Below are positions 1 to 12,100 of a stretch of 64,000 nt of DNA, one piece after another (the first letter of the stretch is position 1; every line of letters starts with the position of its first letter). The stretch is from positions 7,530,195 to 7,594,194 of the forward strand of contig NC_049989.1 of assembly GCF_000003815.2 (NCBI RefSeq), given 5' to 3'. The DNA comes from Branchiostoma floridae. Its lineage: Eukaryota; Chordata; Leptocardii; Amphioxiformes; Branchiostomatidae. A program made the translations under genes and the position numbers. The notes below the pieces were generated by a model. The model worked only from the letters and a program-made list of their open reading frames with translations. It was not told where the DNA came from and searched no databases.

Positions 1-790
1 CGCCCGTCTTGCTGGCCAGAGCCGGCGATAGCAAATTTCTTACGTGACGTAATTTTAAGCACGGAGAGTGGGAGCGAGACAATCCTAGGGGCATCCGGGG
101 GCATGCTCCCCCGGGAATATTGTGAAATCTTGACCCTCTGAAACGCTATTTTCTGCATTTTGAAGGGCAAATTTTGCCCACAGACTAAGCTAAGTTGAAT
201 GGCATTTCAGTTAGAAATTCACATGGTTTAAGCTTTAAGCTATTGGGGGCAACGCCCCCAAACATCATTTTCAGATTTCGAGTGCTGAAATCACGAACTG
301 TCGCAAGGTCCGTCCAGGAAAATTTCAAAATTTGTACCCCCTGAAACACCATTTCCTGCATTTTGGGGGACAAATTTTGCTTGCAGACTATATGCTCAAT
401 ATAATGACATTTCTGTCAGAGAAAAGTTTTTGAGGGCAACGAGCGCTGGAGAGTCGTGAGTGCTGGAAGCCCAAGCCGTCGCAAGGCCAAGGACCGTCCA
501 AAGAAAAATTTGAAATTTTGACCCTCTGGAATGCCGTTTCCTGCATTTAAGAGGCATATTTTGCTTGTTAACTAAGCTAAGTTGAACGGTAAAGAAATGT
601 CTACTAGTTGGGAGGCGACAGTCCCGCAACATTGCCGAAGGGGTGAGCCATCGCAAGGAAGGTCCGGCGAAATTTTGAAATCTGGACCCTTTGAAACGCA
701 ATTTCCTGCATTTTCGCCAGTAAAGTTTGCTAGTAGACTCGTTAAGTTTAATGAAATTCTAATTACGCTTAATTTAATTACGAACAATTA
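1..790. repeat. Diverged tandem repeat array, about four units
   Basis: Four related units can be aligned by eye. Each has the core 'GAAAtcttGACCCtCTGAAA', then 'TTTCCTGCATTTT', then 'AAATTTTGC', 'AGACTAAGCTAAGTT' or a close variant, and 'ATGaCATTTC'. The cores start near 123, 326, 511 and 676, so spacing is about 165-205 bp and uneven. Similarity between units is moderate, so the array is old. Reading frames inside it on both strands are by-products of the repeat. The array may continue left of the window. I do not recognise the family with certainty. Confidence 0.7.
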
Positions 791-1500
791 ATATGAATTG
801 CGTTTTACGGTAAAATCCGGTCAGCTTCTACGCAATACGTTAAATTAAAGGGGCCAATATCGCTCGACGCAAAATGCACCGATTACGCTTTACGTTGAAT
901 TCGGGCGGTCCCACAACGGAGTACGTAGAATTCAAACCGCCGATTACGCTCTACGGAAAAGGGCTTGGGGCCCCCCATAATATAGTTACCTCCTTCAATA
1001 TAGTTTCTTCTTCCGCACTCATTGTGTTTTCCTTTCGGAAGGATTGACGTCTTTACACACTTCCTGACTGTCAAATTAGCTATGTCTCTATGTTCTCCAA
1101 AGGGCGACAATCTGCACAAAGGTCCTAGGTAGGGGTGAACTTTAGACAGCTGGACGGATCACAACAAGTAGCCGCCACTTCCGGGTTCAATATGTTTTGG
1201 AAGGAACCACTACGGGAATGGGGCGTTTACTTAGATAAAATGTGTCACAAGACTTTGGCAAGACTGCAAGAGTGTTGACTTTAGTCAAACTAGAACAGGT
1301 GTTCATATCTGGCCTTTTTTAATAGCCATTTATTGTAATTACTCTGCGTTATTAATGCTTCAACAGCGAGGACTATTTTCTTCGAGCGGTCTAGCAGTGA
1401 CGACTAGCGATTTTTGTCTAAACTGCAGCAATATTTTCAGACAATGTCTGCTGCAGTTATAGCCACTATCTTATAGGGGGCGCTTTTGATCCACGGATTG
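791..1500. other. Upstream spacer of SELENOH, no gene seen
   Basis: AT-rich non-coding DNA between the tandem array and the SELENOH start. Short related phrases ('cgattacgctttacg', 'cgattacgctctacgg' near 890-955) look like remains of the same repeat landscape. The stretch must contain the SELENOH promoter and 5' UTR, but I cannot place the transcription start. Confidence 0.5.
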
Positions 1501-1506
1501 CACGTG
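1501..1506. promoter_or_regulatory. Palindromic E-box CACGTG upstream of SELENOH
   Basis: A perfect CACGTG lies 19 bp before the SELENOH ATG. Such sites bind bHLH-type factors of the MYC/USF class in animals. Whether it is used here is inference, and it may lie in the 5' UTR rather than the promoter. Confidence 0.3.
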
Positions 1507-1525
1507 CGGTGGATAAAAGGAAAAC

Positions 1526-3279
1526 ATGGCTCCTCGTGGAAAGAAGAGAGCCGCGGATTCTGCTAAAGAAGAGGCAGCAGCCGCGAAGGAAGACACCGAC
1601 ACTGGACATGAACCTGTGTCAGAACCCTCTGCAGCTGCCCCGGCAGTGAAGAAGCTTAAATCCAAGGGAAAAGTGTCTTTCCGAGTGAAAATCGAGCACT
1701 GGTAAGTAAGGAGAAAAGTCCCATTGTAAACTTCATCAGGGACAGATCAATTGTCGAGGTCTCCGGGTCCCCCGCCCCGTAAAAACAAACCATTGTTGTT
1801 CAATAGAGTTTGATATTCGATACAGTAAATACACATACAGCATAGGAAGAACAACTTGGGGAAACTTGCGAATGTTCCTGTTGTCATGGAAAAAAATCTG
1901 TCCCTCACCATGGATGGCCAAGCACAACGTTACATGCATGCTGGGTCGTCCCTACCATGTCAAGAGTGACCTACATTTTGTTCAGCTAACCCGTTATGCA
2001 AAGTCATACCACATTTTTTAGCACTTCAGGTGTGCTGAATGCAGTCTTTGTAATGCATGAAATCATATTCACAAAGACAAATGCGCATCAACCATAAATC
2101 ATGGAGTGAATATTGTGGATTGTTTTGACAGTATCTCCTTGAAGTTCGTGTTTTGCTGTTGTGAAGATGTAGCTCAATCATGTGTTCGCCTCTGCTACCC
2201 GTCTGGGAAACTGTACATTCAAACCTTCTGATGATGACGTCAGTTATAATAATTAATGAGTGGATTAAGGAATGGTTCTAGAGGTAAGAGCACTCGTTTA
2301 TTTACAGTTTAAGACAACAGGCCCAGCTCCCGCAAGTGGACAGAGGCTTGTTTAGAGTAACGCACTTGAACCCATTCCCTAATTCACTTGTGTGGGGACA
2401 TTAAATCAACACCCTCGCCCAAAATTTGGATGATTCCAGATGTCTAGTCATTAAAAATATCAAAGCTCCCAGACGGAATAGCAGGGAAGGGACTGTCTAT
2501 AGTGTATAACAAAAGTTGGAGTGAGAAGGGTAACGTTAACGTTATGTATTGTGCATAATTAACGTTGAAGCGAACTGCTGTCTGGAAGATACCCAGGCTA
2601 GTGAAGATGACTGTAGATATGAAATGATGAGATCGTATTTAAATCAACTTTTGATTCTGCCCTGACAGCAAGAGCTGACGCGTGTACAAGCGCAATGCCG
2701 ACCAGCTGGCCGAGGTGTTGCGAGCAGAGTTCCCTTCTGTCGTTGTGGAGACCGCAGTGGGACGCAGTAAAAGCTTCGAGTGTACAGTTATAAAGGATGA
2801 TGGGAAGGGTGAGTACTACTACTAGTGTCTGTACAATGAAACCTTCTTCTGATTGAGAAATATAACGTTATACCCCCTCATTGTGTCAATTTTTTTATAA
2901 TGATGGTTTTGCATCAAGACCTTTTGAAGTACTGATTACCATTATTCTAACTGTGTTTGCTGTTATTAGACATCTTGTCTTAATTGTCTTGTCATGATGA
3001 CAATTTCCATCAACCGTCTCGTGACAGAGAAACTCCAAGATGAAATTTCCGGGTTGACAAAGAGATAGAGTTTGTCTCGAAAGCTTCCCCAAGCTAATTG
3101 AATTTTATTTTGTGTATGTTGTTTAAATATTTGTCAAAAGTATGTTATTGACATTGTTGACTAACTCTTGTTTGCTTGCAGAGATGTTAGTGTGGACAGG
3201 GATAAAGAAGGGTCCACCCCGCAAGCTGAAGTTCCCTGAACCTAGTGTGGTGGTGGAGGCCATTAACAAGGACCTGTAA
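1526..3279 (+). CDS. SELENOH: Selenoprotein H (Rdx-type, CxxU redox motif)
   Basis: Three coding exons: 1526-1701, 2669-2808 and 3182-3279, all with GT..AG borders, giving 137 residues if the internal UGA is read as selenocysteine (human protein about 122). The N-terminus is basic and Ala/Glu/Lys-rich (MAPRGKKR.., then KKLKSKGK near residues 42-49), fitting a nuclear localisation signal. A split codon TG|C across intron 1 creates Cys59, giving the motif C-K-S-U-R-V-Y (59-65) with Sec62 encoded by TGA 2676-2678. The Rdx-family thioredoxin-like core follows. The C-terminal block WTGIKKGPPRKLKFPEP (from residue 110) is the family signature and nearly invariant. The family consists of nuclear/nucleolar redox proteins with DNA-binding properties. 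A SECIS candidate in the 3' UTR supports UGA recoding. An automatic gene caller would stop at the UGA or skip the exon. Identification is very secure. Confidence 0.95.
2676..2678 (+). other. SELENOH: In-frame UGA read as selenocysteine (Sec62)
   Basis: TGA sits in frame in exon 2, three codons after Cys59, in the CxxU position conserved in selenoprotein H. Downstream the same frame continues through two exons with strong family similarity to a TAA at 3277-3279, so this is recoding and not a nonsense mutation. It depends on the SECIS at 3667-3732. Confidence 0.93.
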
Positions 3280-3666
3280 AAGCTAGAAAAGTCAGGTATG
3301 ATAGATAATGATTTCTTACAAAGAATCCAGTTACTCTATGTATGATGTAATGTGTTAGATAGATCAAAATATGTTGTAAGCTTTTAAGTCTATATTTTTG
3401 AAAAATAGAAATGACACAATGTTTATTAAGTTCTGATGAAATGCTGACTTTTTAATCACTCAGGAAACTCATTGACCACAAAAATACCTCTACTAGACAG
3501 GAATTCTGCTACTGTAGCAGTTTGGAGAGCTGTATCTCTTCATTATTATACGTAGACATGGTATGAAACCATATGTTTCATACTGATCAGCCCCAGTTTA
3601 TATGATTATCGTATGGTTCTTCCGCAATACACATGACAGGACAGACTGCCCGTGACCCATGTCTGA

Positions 3667-3732
3667 TGGAGCGCTGATGACGGGAGCAGCAGAAAGGTTC
3701 CTCCTGGCCTCTCCCTGATGACCAGCCCACCA
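3667..3732 (+). promoter_or_regulatory. SELENOH: SECIS element (candidate) for SELENOH
   Basis: The fold is readable by hand. Helix I pairs 3667-3675 (TGGAGCGCT) with 3724-3732 (AGCCCACCA), seven of nine pairs being Watson-Crick. The internal loop carries ATGA at 3677-3680 on the 5' side and TGAT at 3716-3719 on the 3' side, the partners of the non-Watson-Crick quartet. Helix II starts with GGGAG (3682-3686) pairing CTCCC (3711-3715), followed by GCAG/CTGGC. The apical AAA at 3693-3695 lies 12 nt after ATGA, within the usual range. The element is about 1 kb downstream of the UGA in genomic distance and in the 3' UTR, as expected for eukaryotic selenoproteins. Confidence 0.85.
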
Positions 3733-4346
3733 AACCTGGCTCACCCGTACTCTGTCCTTGTGCTGGAACGACTCTTCTTTACCCTGTTTTGTACCCATAG
3801 TGTAGATTTAACCACGTAGAGCTAGTAAAAAAGATACATGTATGCTAACAAGTTCAAGTTTTCTAAATTCATGTATTTTGTAACCAGTTGTGTTCTGACC
3901 AAGGGAAAAATTTGTGTAGATTTCCTCTTGATAACATTTGTAGCATTCAGCAAGATCATGTCATGTAGTGTCAGATGATTTCCTAATTCAATGTTAAATG
4001 TAGAACTAACATGAAGTCAATCAAGGTCATAAAACATTATTTTGTTACAACATGCATGATTATTTTCAATTACAAGTGCTGTTTTTCTCATGTCCAGGAG
4101 CATTCCACATTTTATACACACTGTCATGTTATAGTAATGAACTTTGTGTCAAGCTGCCATACTAGTATTTTTGTCCGTACTTGGATTTTATACTGAATGA
4201 ACAAACTTGTATTTTGTCATGTGGAAATACAAATAACTCATGTTAGGTTTGCAAGTTATGGTGTGTTGTTGTGTTTCCTTTCTTCCTGTGTGAACTTTTT
4301 GGGAAGGGGCAAAAGCATTCCATATTGTGTGTCAAGTTTTATCACA

Positions 4347-4352
4347 ATTAAA
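4347..4352 (+). terminator. SELENOH: Possible poly(A) signal ATTAAA of SELENOH
   Basis: ATTAAA followed by 'atggtctgtattt', the best poly(A)-like hexamer between the SECIS and the GLT1D1 first exon. No transcript evidence is available. Confidence 0.3.
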
Positions 4353-4373
4353 ATGGTCTGTATTTAACATAAA

Positions 4374-4454
4374 CATCCTTCGTAGTAACCCCTGGCTTTT
4401 CGCTCCCGTAGTTAGCAAGCGAAAAGATTGAACTAGGGGTTACTATGGAGGATG
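4374..4454. repeat. Short foldback (81 bp) between SELENOH and GLT1D1
   Basis: The ends CATCCTTCGTAGTAACCCCT and AGGGGTTACTATGGAGGATG are inverted copies with two mismatches. A second inner pair, CTTTTCGCT and AGCGAAAAG, extends the stem. The loop is about 9 bases. It looks like a tiny MITE or hairpin element; the family is unknown to me. Confidence 0.75.
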
Positions 4455-4960
4455 CATGTAATACTGTATTACCTTGGTCAATAGATTTGTTAAGACACAG
4501 AAGCATCATTTGTTGCAAGAAAAAGTATGGAGAGAATTTGTAATGTAATACTCATACAGGATAAGAACATTTCTCATAACAATGAAGAAGACACTTCATC
4601 AATGTCACATATATAATCATTAGAATATAATATGTCCAGGCTAATTCTCGCAAGGAAAACAAAACCCCAGCCTGATGAAAAGAATCAATACAAACTAGTG
4701 AGCAGACATTTTGCTGGTGGAAGCTGATTTCAGTACCAAGGACAGACAAATCCATTGATCATTTTTCACAGTCCCAGGGAGATAAGGACCTATTAGGAAA
4801 TCTTACTAAAATGGTACTATATATATGGATTGCTCCATGAACGTTACTCCCACCAGAAAGTATCATATGTGCCATGTTAAAAAAAAGATTCCAACAATAG
4901 TTTCACCCCCTCCACATGAAGTGAACTCGTCCGCTATAGGTCAAAGTGCACAAATGACAA
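4455..4960. promoter_or_regulatory. GLT1D1: GLT1D1 upstream/promoter interval
   Basis: About 500 bp of AT-rich DNA between the foldback and the first GLT1D1 ATG. It must contain the GLT1D1 promoter, given that SELENOH ends just upstream on the same strand. No clear TATA box or initiator can be assigned; 'tatatatatgg' near 4818 is TATA-like. Confidence 0.3.
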
Positions 4961-4961
4961 C

Positions 4962-5312
4962 ATGGCGGATTTTAGACGAAAACTTTCTGGTAAGTTTTTA
5001 TTTCCAATCTGCATGCGGCTGTAGGTCTTTGAAGGCTTGATTCTAGCACACAAGGAAAGCTTAGGAGGTAGTAAAGCTATGGTAGGTTCTTGATTGTTCT
5101 TGAATCGTCTTTGCGGAGTTTGTTGTGCGCATATGTGACTTGACATCTGTGTGCAGCATGCATGCATGGCCAAGAGAACAAACAACAAGTCAATTGTGGA
5201 TAAATTAATCAAGCAACAGTGACCCATTCACTGCTTTTGACATTCCGGGGGTACTAGAGAATCTTCATGAGCTTAACATTCCTTTTTTTAATCTTTTGTA
5301 CTTTTAGGCTGA
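4962..5312 (+). other. Spliced upstream ORF in the GLT1D1 leader
   Basis: ATG at 4962-4964 in a good context (aacATGgcg) opens ten codons (MADFRRKLSG). These run through the donor at 4989|4990 (CTG|gtaagt) and stop at TGA 5310-5312, directly after the acceptor at 5307|5308. It is not the GLT1D1 start: an in-frame TAA at 5337-5339 precedes the real ATG. A second out-of-frame ATG (5312) overlaps the uORF stop as TGATGA. Such a leader would be expected to lower GLT1D1 translation. The exon is predicted from splice signals only. Confidence 0.45.
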
Positions 5313-5348
5313 TGAAAACCAGAATTACCAGATATGTAAGAATCCGCC

Positions 5349-8300
5349 ATGACAACACTCCTCCTGGCCTACTGCTTCCCATGTTCAGGGAACCTGGTAA
5401 CAGCTGAGAGGATAAGGTAACATACATCACACTGATCACAGTATTCCTGTCTTTCATGTTTATTATTGTTTAACTTTTGATGACAACTTATTTTGTGACA
5501 TTGGGTCAATCATGTCATGCTGCTTCCATGGATACATGACTTTCTCCCTCCCTCCATTCCACCCATACCCCTGGGCAGATCTTCCACAGGGAGCAAGTAT
5601 CTTCACAAAGCTGATATAGATGAATTTTACATGGTCTTCCTACTCTTGCATATCCATGTTTCAAATGGGCTGTATTAGTAATTTTGAGGAAATAGTTTGA
5701 GAGTGTTAGTGCTGAATTTAACTTAATAACAGGAGAATCAAATGCAATTTCAGAAGATTTTTTTTGACATGGTTGTTTTCCTTACTTCAGGACATTTTTA
5801 GAAAGTGGTGGGCACAGAAGTATCAGAAAGTGTGTCAGTGACTTTGATAGCTGCAAGGAACTCTGGGAATTCCTCAGCAACAATGACATCAGGTGCATTA
5901 TGGGAATCAATGCCTACAGGACTGGGCATCTACTCAGGGGTGAGCAGGAAAATGCAAATTAGAATACTTTAAGTTTATACTAGCAATAATGTTATACATT
6001 CTGTAATTAGATATAAATGTATCTGGTAAAGTGTCTGTATGAGTACCATATGTTAAATGTACTTCATCCTCATCAAGAGTATTAAGAGGTAACAATGTAG
6101 TGTTAGTTCAACTGGTAATACACTTCTCAAAGGGGCAAGTACAGCATAAATGGTGTATACCTGTATGACAGTACATGTATAAAAACATGTCATGTGAGAT
6201 TCTTATCACCTTGTGTACATATCCTGTTGCTGGTATATTTTTGCTAGCCATCCGATAGCAATACTTTGGATATATGTTTGTTGACAGACTGCCCAGTGCC
6301 ATTTGGCCTAGTGTTTGGAGGGACTGACCTGAATGAAAGCACAGTAATACCAGAACGTATGGAGCTCATGACAGCTACTGTCAACAACGCCAGGTAAGGA
6401 CATCACTGTCTGATTGATGTTTTCTCCCAAAAATGTTTGAATGAGAAGCAAAGAAAGGGAATAGAATGTGTGCTGTATACTTGTCAAATTTTGCATTCAG
6501 TAGAAGAAAATGGACCAGAAGGTAAATTTTAGTAAAACTAAGAAGTCCTAACTTTCTGCCATTTATTTCTCTATCAAATCTTGTGTTTTCACATTCAGAT
6601 TTCTGGTCTGTTTCTCAAAGGAGATGAAACAACAAGCCATAAACCTCTGGGTAAGTATAGGTGATTAGATGATCTTATACCTGGAAACCTTTTCAATACA
6701 AATGCTGTATCTCATTGCCCAATAATTGCACTCTACACACCATGCATGTGCATATCAGGTGCTAAGATACAGTAAAAGACTAAAAAAAAACTGAACCTGA
6801 CAATGTACACATGTGGTTTAACTTTTCAGCCCGATATTGTTGACAAGATCCACATTCAGCCTCAAGGTGTGTGTTTAACTTCAGTCTACTGAATAACCAA
6901 CAAAGCTAAATACATTTGTATATTTCTGTTTAAAGTTTTAAAACATATAGCTGTTGGAAAGCCAGTGCCAATGTCCTGACCTTCAGGCAGATATCATATT
7001 TTAGGGTGAAAATGCCTTGCTTTGGGGGTTAGAAGCCTTACATTGTATATTTACTACTTTGTTTGACAATGCATGTTTTGTTTACACCCTCCTGTTTTCA
7101 CCTTTTGTCAGGTGTTTGTACATATGCTTCCTCACCGTCTCACCTCAGGGATATCTTAACTGCTTACAGAGCTGCAGAGTTTGGTTCATGTTCATGTAAG
7201 TACAGTGCAGGTGTAGCAGCCAGGCATATACCTCCGGCCAGAATATACCCACTAGGTATATTTTGGCCAGGGCCATCTTCTTGTCTGCTGTACCTGCAAG
7301 CTCTTGCTGTAATTTTGCTATCACAACTGCATGCAACATAGCTACATTGTGTATTTTGTTTGTGTATGTTGTTTTGGAAGAATCAGATAAACATGGTAAC
7401 TACATTGTTTTGCTTAAGCTGAAGTTTATTGTTGATAAAATGTTCTTGTGGTGACATTTACAGGTGGTTGTACAGAAGATTTAAATGACTCCACAAAAGT
7501 TTTCCTACTTGTATGTGGACTAAGACCAGTGAAGGATCCAATACACCTGCTGCAAGTATTTTCTGGTAAGATACTAGACAGTGATGAATTTCTTCACTTC
7601 AATTAACACTTTACTGTAGTGTAATTATAGGTACATCGTTTCAAAAGCTATTGACCATCTTCTATACAAAACATGGACTAGATTCATTTTACCATGCAAA
7701 CTTAAGATGGATTTCTTTTGTACTACAGAATGGCACAGATATGACAGCAGGGTACTTCTTATTGTTGTAGGACCAGAGGTAAGAAACTTCCTTTTCATGC
7801 AATTTACCATAATAGTTCTGTTACTTAGAGACAGTTTGATTTCATAAGCACAAGCTGCATTAAGAAACAGGTCGGTTTGAGCCATTGCATAGGAATACAT
7901 GTATAAACCTCTATTCTTATTGATAAGTGTTGGCTTTCCTCAAACACGCTTTAACGTCCCTACAAATGGAAAATGATTATTCTATTCTGTTTTGTTTTGT
8001 TTGTTTCAGATGAATTGTGACTATGCAAGAAAAGTAAAAGATGAAATCTACAGGTACCTGTTTTTATACTGAGACTTAATTTTTTGTTGCAATCTATAGT
8101 TACAAAAACAGAAAATATAGTAAATGCATGTTAAGTTTGCAGAGATTAAATGTTGTAGTGGTTTGGAGTTCGCAGTAGCACCAAATACTGCCTGTAGTCA
8201 CATACTGTAATGGAAAAATGTCTGCAGTGCTTTTGAGTTCACAGTGAAGGGGCCTCTGCAAAAACCATGAATATAAAACCCACTATGAAAGTTTCTATAT

Positions 8301-9124
8301 TTACGTGACATTTCCACAAGTTTTTATGTAATTTGTGCCCCCCTCCCCCTTCCAGGTGTGTAGGCATCCTACTGCTGCCCCCCCTCCCCCAGGCTGAACT
8401 GCACACACTCATGCTGCTCTCTTGTGCTGTGGTCAACTCCTCCGTTAGTGAAGGGATGTCAGGAGCCATCTTGGAGGTGAATGTTACTCCAAGCTTTCTT
8501 TCTGATATTGTATCAAATCATGCAGTGTGTCATGCTCTCATTGGTAATCAACACTCTAGTATATTTCTAGTCTCAAGGTGTGAAGAAATTCTGAGATATG
8601 CCAAATAGCAGGTACTCAAGCAATTGGATGTGATTTTGGAAATGGTCTGACATTTTATGTTGCATCCACTACCTGCTGAAAGGTTGTGGATGCTGGTAAC
8701 CTAATACATATAAGTATGACCATTTCCAAAGTCATATCAAGTTGCTTGAGTAACTGCATGCAATTGGTGTATCTTATTACCTAGATGTCTAACCTTCCTG
8801 TTATCAGATAGTTTTGCAGTATAAAAGTTCCTTCCATGTATGTCTTGACTAGGCTATGTGTTTGGGAGTGCCTGTTCTAGCCAGGGACATTGCTGGCAAT
8901 GCTGCTATCATCACACACAAGGAGACAGGACTGCTGTTCAACAGCCCTGAGGTAAGTGATATAGATGAAAATAAAGACTGAACTTAGCACTATGATTCAG
9001 TTTTAGGATGCTTTTCTCGTGGCCTGAATATGATGCTAAAGCATACAGGAACACTTTGAAACATGTTTTAAATGCATACACATGTACATGGCTGCCACCT
9101 ACCAACTGATACCATTTCTGCAGG

Positions 9125-9180
<56 letters not shown>

Positions 9181-12100
9181 GTACTTTCCATTTAATACAG
9201 CATCTATTTCAAAATTTGTTTGTACAATATATATAATCATTATGGTGTAACATCACTGTCAGATTTCATTGACATATCATATTTAATTGAGTCATTTGAC
9301 TGATAAGTTTTAAGTTTGACTGCATGTATTGACTAAACTGTGTCCATTTCCTTTCAAACATTGTATTAAGTGTTCACTTCTATTTAGGTTTATAATTCAT
9401 AGAGACATGTGTTGACAGATGTGTGGACTTAAATCCAATCACATTAGTGAAGGTTCTGAAATTACAGCATTATGTAAACGTCATATTCAATCAGCAAAGG
9501 GGGAAATTGTACTTTTGTGTATGGTGGGAAATGTGAAAACACAGTTATTATCATTTCTATACACATTGTTGATTTGCATTTAAAAAAAGTTGTTTATTTG
9601 TATATATCAACGATTTGACCACATGTAAGGGGGCCGATGTTGTGGCCCCAGGTTCTTTGAATGCTGCACGAGGAACGTTTAAACTACAGGACTAAGAAAG
9701 CACACACAGGACGCAGTCATGCCGTTAGACACGCACGGGAGCTGTTCGTCGGGACCCTCTCTCTGCTCTCTCTGTCCAACTGTCCCAACTCCCAATTCCC
9801 GGCTTTCTTTATTCCAAAAACCCAGACACAGATCCAGACACTGTCTACAGCTATGCATGACACTAATTATAACATGTACCTGCTATTGGCTTTGTTGTTC
9901 TTTTCATCTTCAGTTCATCAAAGAACAATACAAAGGATAACACCTTGTCAACAGTTATCACACAACGATACCAGACTAATTACAGTTACCAGGTGGGCTG
10001 TCTGTAGCTTCTCAGAGCATGTACATGACAAAATGATAACCATAACATCTTGCTTTAAATGATACAACAATTTCTTCAAAACAGTGCATTTTTACCCCTC
10101 CTACACCCACCGCCAAGTTTTTCACGAGCCGTCCCGGCGAGTACTACAGTAACAGTTCTATCATGTTACACAGTAGAATACAACAAACAACAACAAAAAA
10201 CACAAATAGACAATACATGTTGGTGGAATTGATTAACCAGATACAGTTCAGTACGACAGAGCAGGTCAGTCTACAGATTTTTCAACTGTCCATAGTCTCG
10301 GTGTCCTCAACATCTCCGCTGCTCATCCTTGGCACACCCCTCGGCTCACGACCCCGCTTCGCTCGGGTGCCGTCTTCTGCTGCCCGCGGCCTCCTATCCC
10401 CGAGTACCGCTCCCCTCTCCCGTGTCGTGATGTCCTCCCTCCGTCCCTTCGTCGCACGGCCACTGACGTCCTCTCCGAGTCGCTCCTCATGTGCTGTCAC
10501 ATTCACCGGTCTTCATTGGAAGGTGCCCCGGCGACGATGCTCATGCTGCAGGAGTTCCCGTAAGGGGGTTGACTGGATCGCGACCGTCTGGTGGGCATGG
10601 TTAACGCGTGGCATGACCACGAACTCGCCAACACTCTTGTGCCCGGTGTGACCCATGCAGGGATAAGCCATGGAGAAAGAACAGAACACACACGCACACA
10701 CATCCTGACCATCCTATAAGACCGTTAAAAATACATTGACTGACCTAACATAATGGCCTTGAACTGCATCAGAGTGTCACAACTCCTACTTTGACTGAAA
10801 TAAACACAAGCCTGCACACCTAACTTTTGTCCTAATGAATAAATGCTATCCCATTTTCTCGAACCATAGCAAATTAAGTCTCACAAGATCTAGGGACCCT
10901 AGGCGGAGCTTGGGTTTCCTTATTCCCTGAACCAGGCACGCTCAATACCTTCCCTACCCCAGGAGTCTGTCAGCACCCAGCGCTCAACCGCAGCAGTCGG
11001 TAGAGCTCCTAGCGACCTATCCTACCAGATTCTCTAAAGATTCAAGCATCAATAAAAATTCTTACTCAGTTATTGTGTCCAAGGAAAGAGTGACAACCTG
11101 CTAATCAAACACCATGAATATTCATTACCTAAACACTCTGAATAATTCTACCAGCCAAAGACTGTCAAATTACCTCCATGGCAGACATGCGAACTCTAGA
11201 ACTCAATCAGGAGAAAACAATACAAGAAAACTACCAAAACACATACAAATACCAGCAGATAAAGACTACGTAAAAATGATTTGACCTATCCTAGGCAATG
11301 GTTGGCAATGTAAACCCCTGAATGACCTATTAGAGTCAAACCCCCGAAGTCTGGGTTTCCCTGAAGATTACATCACCTTCCCTGCCTAAATTAGACATTC
11401 CTCTCCGCTTATAATAGTTCTATCATACTCCTCTCTTCCCCTTTTAATCCGCCTAGCTCACAAAACTGAAAATTAACTAACTCTATCGATCCCAACTTTC
11501 ACAAATAAGCAAGAACAACGTCTCCATCCGTAAGCAGGCCATTCTATACATCTATCTCTTCAAAACAACCCTGGCTCTATTAATATTATCTAACTCCCAC
11601 CACAGTCCTCATACATATCTGTCACAGCAAGACTGACTTGACATAACCTCCTTGCTTGACATCAACCGAATTTTCCTAAACTTCACACATAAAATCCTCA
11701 ACAGCGCTACCTAAATCAAACACAAACCTACATCATAACTAAACTACCTCCCAACATCTGTAGGTTAACGATTTCTGCACTATTTGTCCTTAAACTCAAA
11801 GCTACAAAAACAGCAAAGCTAAACTTTTACAAAGACGGTCAGGTGAAGTGCGCATGACATTCTTTCTCTCCTGGTCCACACAATACCGGCACACTCACGT
11901 TTTCCGCCTGGCTGCCCTGTCTCTGGTCCTGCCGTCCGTCCTCTATCGCCACGTGCTGAGCCTTGGAGGTCACAGCTAGCTTCTCCAGCAACGGTCCTGC
12001 AACCTCCCCCTATCCTGGTCAGCCTGCTGTGTCCTGCCGGTAGCTATAGCCTCTCCACCTCGCGGCCTTCCTGCCCTCCCGTGCGCATCTCCTGGCACGG

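Larger units (their letters stand above)
3280..4352 (+). other. SELENOH: SELENOH 3' UTR, possibly with one intron
   Basis: The region follows the TAA at 3277-3279. A donor-like 'cag|gtatga' at 3295/3296 and an acceptor-like 'catgacag|gacag' at 3639/3640 could remove an intron and bring the SECIS close to the stop; this is inference. An ATTAAA at 4347-4352 is a possible poly(A) signal. Frames inside (for example 4011-4196) show no family resemblance. Confidence 0.5.

Noticed and set aside
4962-4989. ATG at 4962 as the GLT1D1 start
   Set aside because: Its frame stops at 5310-5312 after splicing, and an in-frame TAA at 5337-5339 precedes the ATG at 5349 that begins the family-like sequence.
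9661-10062. 133-codon frame, duplicated at 12218-12619, as a gene pair
   Set aside because: Both lie wholly inside the two LTRs, which explains their identity; no known domain.
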